The notes under the pieces: model-generated
The model's input: the letters and a program-made list of their open reading frames with translations, nothing else
Database searches by the model: none
What the model was told of the DNA's origin: nothing
Translations under genes and position numbers: made by a program
DNA from: an uncultured Candidatus Poseidoniales archaeon
GTDB lineage: Archaea; Thermoplasmatota; Poseidoniia; Poseidoniales; Poseidoniaceae
Length of the DNA stretch: 64,000 nucleotides
Reading direction: 5' to 3'
Assembly: GCA_905181715.1 (NCBI GenBank)
Contig: CAJIYT010000003.1
Span: 43,161-107,160, forward strand
In this document: one piece after another, positions 27,602 through 36,624 of the stretch
How the letters are laid out: every line of letters starts with the position of its first letter
Numbering within the stretch: position 1 is the stretch's first letter

Positions 27602-30600
27602 TCAGCCATTCGCTCGCTCAAAAATCGCTCTCGATTGAGGAGGACTCCATCCAGTCTCCTGTAGGCTCATCATGATCATACGTTCGGAATCACCATCACT
27701 GAGGGCTATAACAGCCCACTCGACTGCTGCTTCCATCTCCGACTTTTTATCATCTTTGAATAACTCGACTGCTTTGGTTTTACGCACTTTACCGCTATTT
27801 TCTGAGACATTTACTCTTTCTTTAATCGATGTTTTTCGAGTTGTTTTCATTTGAGCAGGTTGTTGGTTTCCGCCTTGCTGCGTAGTAGGATTTCGTTGAG
27901 GAGTACCCGCAATTGCGCTCCTTTGCTGAGTGTGTACTGGAGTTTGAGGGGGAGATTGTGGCGGGGATTGTTGTGGGCCACGAGGCGGAGCTTGTTGTGG
28001 GCCACGTGGCGGGGCTTGTTGTGGACCTCGAGGCGGGGATTGTTGTGGGCCTCTGGCTGGACCTGCGGCGCTTGGACCTCGCGCTGGCCCAGTTGGATCA
28101 AGTTCTCGTGCTACTGGATTGGGTGCTGCTCGTGTTGATTTTTGCTTATTTGCCAAAGAAGCCCAAACATCATCATCCTCTTCCTCTTCAAACTCATCCT
28201 CCTCATCCCAATCTTCCTCAACATCGCCACCACGTAGAACGCGTAGTAAAATTACAATAAGGAATATTGAACCGATGGAACCACCAAGTGCAATTAGTGA
28301 GAATATTAATGGCGAGAAACCCATTATCAGATCTGAACCTGAAATTGTAGATTCACCTACCAGCACGGCACAACCATCTGGATAGACCTCTTTGCCTAAT
28401 TCGGTATTTGGACAATTATCCGCATCGTCACCAATACCATCGCCATCGGAATCCAATTCGTATTTCGCACAACCATTTGTATCGACAAAGGCTTTGAAAT
28501 TATAATCAGTATCTGGACATAAATCAGGATTATTACCGTCGATATTATCGCCATAGGTGTCGAAGTCAGAATCATTCCATTGGGTATAATCACCTCTCAG
28601 TGATTCCGGTTCTAGATAATCAGCATACCCATCACCATCATCTATGCAGCCATATACTTCCTCCATGGTGGAATTGCCAAATTCATAAGGGCATGAATCA
28701 CTCTCATTACCTGATTTATTATCACCATAGCCATCACCATCCCTATCCCACCACTGAGTGAAATCCAGAGGGAAGGCATCACCACTATGGTCAGTACCAT
28801 CAAAAGAATAAACACCACTAAAACCATCACCGTCAAGATCCTGTTCTAAAGCAGATTCATCAATACAACCCGTTGAGTCTACTGGATAGCCAGCTTTTGT
28901 ATCTGGACAGAGGTCTTCGGTATCCATCACACTATCGCCATCTGAATCGATCTGATTTGGCGCACAACCGTTTGAATTCACATCACCCGGATTATCAATA
29001 AAGATGGCAGCTGTGTCTGGACAAAGGTCATCAATATCTGAAACCCCATCACCATCGCTATCCACTTCACTCTGAGTAGCACTACACCCTTGAAGGTCAA
29101 CTACTGCATTATATTCGGTGCTGGGGCAAATGTCGTCAGCATTATTCACTCCATCTTGGTCATCGTCTTTTTGATTATTAGAACAGCCGTTAGCATCTAC
29201 AATTGACCCTACATCTGTTCCATCACACTGATCTATAGCATTGATGACTCCATCGCCATCACTATCATCACCGCTGACAACAGGACAACCTGGGCCGTAA
29301 GTGCCTTCAGCAACCCCTGGGACATCAATACACATGTCATAAGTAGAACCTGCTTGATTATCGCCAAAACCATCGCCATCACTATCATTCCATTGTGACT
29401 CATCATCAGGGAATGAATCATCGGCATCTGCCCAATCATCACCATCTCTATCCACGCATCCAGCGGCGGGGTAAAGTGACTCTCCAGCTGTATTTGGACA
29501 GTAATCACGTATCAGATTGCCATGATTACTACCATTCCATAATGCAGTCCAATTATCGGGGAAACCGTCATTATCGCTATCGTTTGCTGCTCCTTCGATA
29601 GTTGGAAATTTATCTGGTTTGGTGGCATTATCACTTGCGTTATCACCAAAACCATCACCATCACTATCCTTCCATTGAGTTGGGTCATTGATCCACATGT
29701 CTGCACCATGGCTGATATTCCATTCACTTTTACCACCCACATCGGAGGGATCTGAAGTTCCATCGCCATCACTATCGAGGCAACCATTACGGTCACGCCA
29801 AGAGGTACCTGCTACCGTGACACACTGATCGCCGCTCGCAAAATGCGAGTAATTATCACCATAGCCATCACCATCACTATCTACCCATTGATAGCGATTA
29901 TATGGGAATGAATCAGGAGGTGCGAAGTTATCGTTAGAGGTATCGCAACAATCAGGACCATGATTATTACCATAGCCATCACCATCAGAATCTAGGGATT
30001 GCTTCCAATTCGTAGAGTATTTGTAGCCTTCACTGTAAAAAGCACCGTTATCTCCCCATCCGTCCTGATCTAGGTCATAACAACCGATTAAGCCCCACCA
30101 TGAAAGTCCGAGAATGTTAATGCACTGATCTTCGAAATCGCTATACCCATCTCCATCACTATCCAAACATCCTCTCGAGATATAGAGTGAAACCCCCGCT
30201 GTATTTAGACAATCATCTGCTAATGGCCCGAGGTCATTATCGCCAAAACCGTCGCCGTCTTTATCGGCCCATTGACCAGACAGCAAAGGCATTGCATCGT
30301 GTGTATCTGGAATTAAATCACCATCGGTATCAGGTAAGAAGCGTAATAATTCAAGGTCTTTATCGACAGAATCGTACCAAGTCATGGCAAGACTATCATT
30401 CAAGCCAAGCAGTATTGGTACCTCTTCAGATACCTTTACAGATAATATATCATATGGATGCAATACCTCTTCTGATATCGTGGTAGTTGTCCAAACCAGA
30501 TGCCCCAAGAGAGGATCTGATGTTGTGATGTGCAGGGTATTACCTACGCGCAATAATGACGGATTATTACCGATTGGCAGCGTACGTAATGTTCGGTTCC

Positions 30601-33600
30601 ATTGCCCATCTGTACGCAACAATATTCCTGATTTTGATGAATTACCTTGAACTATGATTGTATCTGCATCCAATAATAAATAAGATATTTGCTCATCTAC
30701 TACGCCCATTGATTGGTTGAAAACCTCGTTCCAAACAGCTGCCGTATAATTAATTTCGTGAATTATTATTCTATCTCCATCGAGTCCAGCAAGCGCCAAG
30801 ATGTTATCATTAACTTGGCTAATCTTATATTGAGAAGAAGAATCTACTTCGCCGATATCTATGAAAGTTACTTGGGTGCCATCCCACTGCCAGACACGAA
30901 GAGTATCGACTCCGGCAACATCAATCACTCCGGCAATAAATACTGTATCACCGGTGGTAATCGTTGATGAGAAGGTTGTAAGTGTTGATTCTAAAGCGAT
31001 TTGTTGAAATGACCAAGACACCCCTCTACTAGCGATTGCTAATTCTCCGGTCGAGGTATCATGATACACTACTCTTGGGATATTTTGTGAATCCATGTGT
31101 AATTGCAATGCTCTATCGAGGCTCGGGGAGATGCTACCTATCTGTTCTGAGATAGCCCAAATTCCGTTTTCCTCTTGCTCGAACCACAGAGTATTCCCCT
31201 GAGTGCTTTGATGAACGATTTGTTGGTTTGCCTGAGAATCAACCGCTGATGCGAGGTTTGCGCCAAAACTGCTACTGCTGCGTAAACTATGCTCTAGAGC
31301 TACAAATGATTTCGCTCGCATATGAGTGAAGGATTGTCCCTGCTCAGATATCAATGCCACATTTGTAACACCGGTAGAAGATATAGAAAATGCATATTTT
31401 CCCGTAGAGTTAGAGAAAGTTTTCGCCATAGGCATCTGAGTCCAGCGACCTTCTGCACTTCCATCCATGATGTATTCCATCAATTGCAATACGCCATCTA
31501 CTTCGAACATTATGACAGTTCGACCATCGTCAGAGGTCTCAAGTTCGAGATTGTTAATCCCTTCAGGGAATTCTATATCGAAGGATTCCCATTCGATTTC
31601 AGAGAGAACCAGCAATTCAATACTGTCGGAAGTTGTGTTCTTTTGAGTCAGTAATAAATCCATCAATCCATCGCCATCAAGGTCGGATCCCGAGATGATG
31701 AAATCAGCTAACAGTGATTGCGATAAACCGGTTTTTATTAGATAAAACTCATTTGAGGGGCCATTTTCAGAACCCATGTGTAAACGTAATTCTCCACGGT
31801 TATTCGCCTGAAGACTTACCACAAAAAAGTCGTCATAACCATCTTCGTCTATATCACCAGCAGGTGCGACTCGATAGCCAATGCGTTGGTTGGAAACATC
31901 GCCATCAAGTGTCCAATTTGGTTGATCGCCCAACCCATTTACATCACCGTAAAACATCCAAAGACGTCCATTTTGATATTTACTGTTGGTTCCATTGAAG
32001 ATTTCACTAAAGAGTAATTCATCATCGCCATCACCATCTAAATCACCAATAAATTGAATATCATGGCCCAATAGTCGGCCTTGTTCATTACTTTGATAGG
32101 TTTTTTGCGGGGTCAAGGTTAGACCACTTGCACCACCGTGAAACACCTCAACCGAGGAATAGGAAACTGGGGAGTCGATTGTCCCAGTATTGCTTACGGC
32201 AAGGTCGGGATAGCCATCACCATTGAGGTCTCCTTGGGATGCGAATGCTCTACCGAAAAACACACCCTCTCCGCTTTGAAAAATCTCTCCATGCACAGAA
32301 AGGGATTCATTTCCGCCAGAAATGATTGTTAGGAATTGCTTTTCGAGTAAATGGTTTGATGCCATAATTCCGAAATCGTCATCACCATCTTGATCAACAT
32401 CTCCGAGGTCGACTAATGAAGAACCCATCATCTCAGAGAGATTCCCATTTGATTCAATCTGCACTTCTCCCGAATAGTTCCACCATACTGTATCCGAAAT
32501 CCCACTACTAGTGGCCAGCCTACATTCTACTACTCCTCCGTTCGAATCATCGCCTGGTGCTGAAATAATTAGATCATCCAAACCATCGCCATTGACATCA
32601 ACCAGTAAAACCTCACTGCCAAAACCAGGATGTTGTCCTGTGTTATTGACAACATTAGCATTTGTATTCAACCCCGATTCTGTACCCAAATGAATGCGCA
32701 CTTCACCTGAACCGCTACTATCGCCAATAGCAACATCATTCAAGCCATCACCATTGATATCGCCAACCGCAATACCACCTATTGGTGAAGTGTCTACGCC
32801 TGACATCGCTTCGATTATTTCAACTGGTTCAGAAGGTATCTTACCTGCTACTTTACCAGAGAGACTACGTAAAATATTCAGATAATTAACACCATTCTCT
32901 TCGAAGGAAAACGCAACTTGTGTTACGCCATTACCATCTATACCCAAACCGATACCACCGGTTAAATTACCCGAACTGGCAATATTATCTCTGATTAATT
33001 GCTGATCGTCAAAACTTACCGAGAGCAGGCCTTGTGATAGATGACGATAGATAATCAATGGTGAACCATCGCTTTGGATTATCAATTCGATGTCATCATC
33101 GATAGGACCTTGATCGATTACCCGATCTATCCAGAAAGTACTGGTCGAATTGATATACCGCAATGAATCATTCACATCACGAAATACGATGTTTGCCCTA
33201 TCATCATTATCCATCACCATGCTCAGTGGGCCACCTGCAACTCCCTCTGCGACTATTCGATTATTCCAAACTGGCTGCGAATAGATGGTACCAATAACTG
33301 TTCTCCGAGCATAGACGAGGTTTGCTTCATCGTAAAATACAGCTCTTACCCTGTCATGACCAGTATATTGAATCGCACAATCATCACTTGGGTTAGATGA
33401 ATTAAGAATTGCAATTACATCGCTATCGATAGAACCGTTTACCAAGATTTGGTGGTAATTGACGACCGTATCATCGACAGTGCAGATATGGGCGGTTCCA
33501 TCTGGAGCCACATCGATACCAACAGCGGTAGCATTTGATGCGTTGCTAAGTACGGTGGAAAGCCAATTATCGAGGTTTGATTCAGGACGAACCGTCCATG

Positions 33601-33793
33601 AATGACCATTCACAGAGAGTGGCTGACCAGCCAACTGCGAGCCTGAGCCGTTCACCAAGTCAAGAGATTGGACTCGTTCATTAACATCAACTTCAGAAAT
33701 TGTTTCAGAAAAAGATTGAGGAATTACCAGCACCTGAACGATGAACATCATCGCGATGAATGCAGCGATACCCCGTTTGCCGCACACCATCAA
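27602..33793 (-). CDS. Giant surface protein: FG-GAP propeller + thrombospondin-3-like stalk + TM + proline-rich cytoplasmic tail (2063 aa)
   Basis: Signal peptide; seven FG-GAP Ca loops (DINGDGLND, DVNGDGLDD, DVDQDGDDD, DLNGDGYPD, DLDGDGDDE, DIDEDGYDD, DLDGDGLMD); many DSDGDGxxD repeats; TM SLIALGGSIGSIFLIVILL; tail with repeated PPRGPQQ. Confidence 0.9.
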   Translation of the reverse strand: MMVCGKRGIAAFIAMMFIVQVLVIPQSFSETISEVDVNERVQSLDLVNGSGSQLAGQPLSVNGHSWTVRPESNLDNWLSTVLSNASNATAVGIDVAPDGTAHICTVDDTVVNYHQILVNGSIDSDVIAILNSSNPSDDCAIQYTGHDRVRAVFYDEANLVYARRTVIGTIYSQPVWNNRIVAEGVAGGPLSMVMDNDDRANIVFRDVNDSLRYINSTSTFWIDRVIDQGPIDDDIELIIQSDGSPLIIYRHLSQGLLSVSFDDQQLIRDNIASSGNLTGGIGLGIDGNGVTQVAFSFEENGVNYLNILRSLSGKVAGKIPSEPVEIIEAMSGVDTSPIGGIAVGDINGDGLNDVAIGDSSGSGEVRIHLGTESGLNTNANVVNNTGQHPGFGSEVLLVDVNGDGLDDLIISAPGDDSNGGVVECRLATSSGISDTVWWNYSGEVQIESNGNLSEMMGSSLVDLGDVDQDGDDDFGIMASNHLLEKQFLTIISGGNESLSVHGEIFQSGEGVFFGRAFASQGDLNGDGYPDLAVSNTGTIDSPVSYSSVEVFHGGASGLTLTPQKTYQSNEQGRLLGHDIQFIGDLDGDGDDELLFSEIFNGTNSKYQNGRLWMFYGDVNGLGDQPNWTLDGDVSNQRIGYRVAPAGDIDEDGYDDFFVVSLQANNRGELRLHMGSENGPSNEFYLIKTGLSQSLLADFIISGSDLDGDGLMDLLLTQKNTTSDSIELLVLSEIEWESFDIEFPEGINNLELETSDDGRTVIMFEVDGVLQLMEYIMDGSAEGRWTQMPMAKTFSNSTGKYAFSISSTGVTNVALISEQGQSFTHMRAKSFVALEHSLRSSSSFGANLASAVDSQANQQIVHQSTQGNTLWFEQEENGIWAISEQIGSISPSLDRALQLHMDSQNIPRVVYHDTSTGELAIASRGVSWSFQQIALESTLTTFSSTITTGDTVFIAGVIDVAGVDTLRVWQWDGTQVTFIDIGEVDSSSQYKISQVNDNILALAGLDGDRIIIHEINYTAAVWNEVFNQSMGVVDEQISYLLLDADTIIVQGNSSKSGILLRTDGQWNRTLRTLPIGNNPSLLRVGNTLHITTSDPLLGHLVWTTTTISEEVLHPYDILSVKVSEEVPILLGLNDSLAMTWYDSVDKDLELLRFLPDTDGDLIPDTHDAMPLLSGQWADKDGDGFGDNDLGPLADDCLNTAGVSLYISRGCLDSDGDGYSDFEDQCINILGLSWWGLIGCYDLDQDGWGDNGAFYSEGYKYSTNWKQSLDSDGDGYGNNHGPDCCDTSNDNFAPPDSFPYNRYQWVDSDGDGYGDNYSHFASGDQCVTVAGTSWRDRNGCLDSDGDGTSDPSDVGGKSEWNISHGADMWINDPTQWKDSDGDGFGDNASDNATKPDKFPTIEGAANDSDNDGFPDNWTALWNGSNHGNLIRDYCPNTAGESLYPAAGCVDRDGDDWADADDSFPDDESQWNDSDGDGFGDNQAGSTYDMCIDVPGVAEGTYGPGCPVVSGDDSDGDGVINAIDQCDGTDVGSIVDANGCSNNQKDDDQDGVNNADDICPSTEYNAVVDLQGCSATQSEVDSDGDGVSDIDDLCPDTAAIFIDNPGDVNSNGCAPNQIDSDGDSVMDTEDLCPDTKAGYPVDSTGCIDESALEQDLDGDGFSGVYSFDGTDHSGDAFPLDFTQWWDRDGDGYGDNKSGNESDSCPYEFGNSTMEEVYGCIDDGDGYADYLEPESLRGDYTQWNDSDFDTYGDNIDGNNPDLCPDTDYNFKAFVDTNGCAKYELDSDGDGIGDDADNCPNTELGKEVYPDGCAVLVGESTISGSDLIMGFSPLIFSLIALGGSIGSIFLIVILLRVLRGGDVEEDWDEEDEFEEEEDDDVWASLANKQKSTRAAPNPVARELDPTGPARGPSAAGPARGPQQSPPRGPQQAPPRGPQQAPPRGPQQSPPQSPPQTPVHTQQRSAIAGTPQRNPTTQQGGNQQPAQMKTTRKTSIKERVNVSENSGKVRKTKAVELFKDDKKSEMEAAVEWAVIALSDGDSERMIMMSLQETGWSPPQSRAIFERANG

Positions 33794-33837
33794 CGCTCAC
33801 CGTCCTTCTTACAAAACCATTGTTGGCTTACGCTCAA

Positions 33838-33859
33838 CGGTCCCCCTACGGGGGGACCG
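33838..33859 (+). other. Perfect GC-rich hairpin CGGTCCCCC-TACG-GGGGGACCG
   Basis: 9-bp inverted repeat with a 4-nt loop (UACG as RNA on + strand) in the divergent intergenic region. Confidence 0.85.
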
Positions 33860-33912
33860 GTGTCAAATGATTGGAGCGAATGGCTTGAAACCTTAAGCCG
33901 GGAGGGTTCAAT

Positions 33913-34497
33913 GTGTCAGAGCGCATCGTGGTTGTGGGAAATGGGAAATGGCCTAGCGAACGAGTCTGGTCGAAATTGATAGCAGATGCCGATAAGGTAG
34001 TTGCTCTCGATGGTGCAGCAGATAGAATAAATTGTGACATTGTCATTGGTGACCTAGATAGTTGGAGTGGAATAGGTGAACAAGAGGTGATAAAACTCGA
34101 TGGCCAAGATGATACAGATCTCGCCAAGGCATTGAAGAGATTTGATGTGAGCGATGTATTTGGAATCGAAGGAGGGCGCCTCGATCACAGTTTAGCAGCA
34201 TTTACTGCTTTATTTGAAGCTGATTCTAACGCTACCATCCATCTCGAGGGATGGAGCGGGTGTAGAGTTCCAGTCGATGGAGCAAAAATCGAAGTGGATA
34301 TTGGAGCCAATGTTTCTCTATTTGCATTTGGAAAAGTCACAGCAATTCATACCAGTGGACTATTGTATTCTCTTGGCGGAGAAGATATGGAAACCTCTAC
34401 TCTTGGTGTTCATAATGAAGCGACTGATAATCATGTCAAGATAAGCCATCAAGGCGGAGATTTGCTGGCCATTTGGCAAACGAATATCGTTGATTAG
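33913..34497 (+). CDS. Thiamine pyrophosphokinase
   Basis: VVALDGAADRINCDIVIGDLDS, DTDLAKAL, GIEGGRLDHSLAAF: TPK signature motifs. Confidence 0.88.
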   Translation: MSERIVVVGNGKWPSERVWSKLIADADKVVALDGAADRINCDIVIGDLDSWSGIGEQEVIKLDGQDDTDLAKALKRFDVSDVFGIEGGRLDHSLAAFTALFEADSNATIHLEGWSGCRVPVDGAKIEVDIGANVSLFAFGKVTAIHTSGLLYSLGGEDMETSTLGVHNEATDNHVKISHQGGDLLAIWQTNIVD

Positions 34498-35414
34498 GTT
34501 CTCTTTGCCGAAGATGGTAAGTTCTCTCTAATATGGCGGCTATAATCACCTTTACCATCCCAATTAGTTGCATGTTGATCGATTCTACTGGTGGCCAAAG
34601 TAGCGTCATATCCACCCCAATCTTCTATCAAATTCAACTTCCAAGCTGCTCTGGCTGAATGCCCAGGTAAGAAAGTGCGCCACATGAATGGAATTCTTCC
34701 AGGAGTAATCGCATTCACCTGCTCAACGATTGCAGTAGCACATGAAGCGGTTAGCGTATGATACCATTCTGGCTTTTGAGACAGTTGGTTTAATCGCTGA
34801 CATAATTGTAACAATAATGCTTTTTCCTTTCCAGGAGGTGTCTGAGCCCTGAAGAGATGAACCTTATGTGAGCGTGAATTTGTTCGCAAATACAATGCAT
34901 CTCTCTCAGTTGAGACCAATAAATATAGTTCATATGAACGCCACATTCCATCCCATGGATGGTACTTTTCACCCACTTCTCGGCGGCATTCAAAGGAGAA
35001 AGTCAATACTGTTCCATCCTTGAATTCAAAGGAAAGCATGGTATGAGCCAATCCCTTGACTGAGTGGAAATGGTCTATTATATACCAAATATCGACTATT
35101 TCATCCGCATTAACTTTGACATCAATCCATTTCACATCGTGATCTTTTAGCGTGCGCCAAGTGAAATCCCTAACATTGCTGAACTCGATTTCCTCATCAG
35201 AGATCTTTGCACTAGCGACCTCAGAACAATCACTGACCCAATCTTTATTGGACAACGCCACTTTACTTCTGATTCTAGCCCACCATAGCCACACATACCG
35301 AAGTACGATAACCGTGAGAATACTGCCTAACAAAATAGCCAATATCAAGATGATATTAATGCTACCACCTCTGCCACATTCCAGTGCCTTCGTCCCACCA
35401 ATCAACTCCGCCAT
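34494..35414 (-). CDS. DUF4105-like protein (Lnb N-terminal periplasmic-domain-like) with N-terminal TM
   Basis: FSNVRDFTW...HTMLSFEFKDGTVLTFSFECRREVGEKY...YLLVSTERDALYLRTNSR...NQLSQKPEWYHTLTASCATAIVEQVN matches the DUF4105 pattern. Confidence 0.72.
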   Translation of the reverse strand: MAELIGGTKALECGRGGSINIILILAILLGSILTVIVLRYVWLWWARIRSKVALSNKDWVSDCSEVASAKISDEEIEFSNVRDFTWRTLKDHDVKWIDVKVNADEIVDIWYIIDHFHSVKGLAHTMLSFEFKDGTVLTFSFECRREVGEKYHPWDGMWRSYELYLLVSTERDALYLRTNSRSHKVHLFRAQTPPGKEKALLLQLCQRLNQLSQKPEWYHTLTASCATAIVEQVNAITPGRIPFMWRTFLPGHSARAAWKLNLIEDWGGYDATLATSRIDQHATNWDGKGDYSRHIRENLPSSAKRT

Positions 35415-36624
35415 CAGGCTGTTGACGCCAGATTACTCCCTTTTCATCGACGTGGGTTGCCAATCCTTCAGCATCCATTAGCATACTTTGATTCAAATCG
35501 ATTTCATCATTGTTTGGAAGTGGTTGTTTTACCAACATCAAAAACACGATAATTGCAACTAATAGCGATAGACCACCGATTCCATACCAGCCAACTGATT
35601 GAGTTTCTGTTTCAGAACCAACAGATTGAACCGGTTGTGTGGCTAATTCTTCATCTGAAGCATCACTTGCAGGAATCCGGACCAAGTTCAGACCTTTTGT
35701 GGTGCTAATGCCCTCGGAATTAGTGACTTTTAGCAGTATTTTGTAAACACCTGCTGGCCAATCAGCACAGGTGATCATTTCACCAGTTCCCATCGAGCCC
35801 AACTCTGGAGAGATTTGCCATTCCAACAGAAATCCATCTTCGGCTGCATCGTTGGTTGACATCCTTACCGAGCATACTTTACCAACTTCGAAACCATCTC
35901 CTTGAACCGCTAAAGCAAACTCTGGAGGAGGACGATTGTGGATAGTGAAATTGAGCCATGAGGTCGTGGTTTGACCCAGCGAATTCTGGTAGGTTTCCAT
36001 CAGTTCATAGCCACCAGCAGGCCAGATGCTACAATCGAGAACCTGGTCCGAATCAAGTACTTTGAATGGTGCTCCACTGATCGAACGTGTGCCGTCAGCA
36101 CCCCATCTAGGGCCAGTTTCATCGGCGAAAAGTCGGGTTACCAAACAGTCATCGCCAGTCTCTAGCCAACCAGATGCCGATAATTGCAATGAGACAGATG
36201 GAGTTTTTAATGCAGGCATCAAATCAAAGGTACCGATTTCAATAATACGTAATGATTTTCCTGTGATATCTGTGATCTCGAGTTGGATGGAATGTTCACC
36301 TTCTTGCCATGAATCATAAGTCATATTCACATTTGCAATTCCATCATCGGAAAAGAGCTCAACCCGTTGTTCATCGACGGTCATATAGCCTTGTGTCCCT
36401 CTCAAATTTAGGATTAGGCTCGAATCACTACCTTGCGAAGTGATGTGAAGAATTATCAGTACCCGGTCATTTCTGCCAAATTGCTCTGCGCCAAGTGTGG
36501 TCACCTCAATACAGGCATCACATATCTCAAAACCTGCCTCGGTCAATGCATCGCTCTCTTCTGCTGCACTAGGTGGAATAAACAGCAACAATAAAACTAG
36601 GAATATGACTTTGTAATCACGCAT
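35362..36624 (-). CDS. Surface protein with signal peptide, Ig/PKD-like repeats, TM and Trp-rich cytoplasmic C-terminus
   Basis: MRDYKVIFLVLLLLFIPPSAAEE signal; TM IGGLSLLVAIIVFLMLV; tail GVIWRQQPDGGVDWWDEGTGMWQRW. Start at internal M46 of the track ORF. Confidence 0.7.
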   Translation of the reverse strand: MRDYKVIFLVLLLLFIPPSAAEESDALTEAGFEICDACIEVTTLGAEQFGRNDRVLIILHITSQGSDSSLILNLRGTQGYMTVDEQRVELFSDDGIANVNMTYDSWQEGEHSIQLEITDITGKSLRIIEIGTFDLMPALKTPSVSLQLSASGWLETGDDCLVTRLFADETGPRWGADGTRSISGAPFKVLDSDQVLDCSIWPAGGYELMETYQNSLGQTTTSWLNFTIHNRPPPEFALAVQGDGFEVGKVCSVRMSTNDAAEDGFLLEWQISPELGSMGTGEMITCADWPAGVYKILLKVTNSEGISTTKGLNLVRIPASDASDEELATQPVQSVGSETETQSVGWYGIGGLSLLVAIIVFLMLVKQPLPNNDEIDLNQSMLMDAEGLATHVDEKGVIWRQQPDGGVDWWDEGTGMWQRW

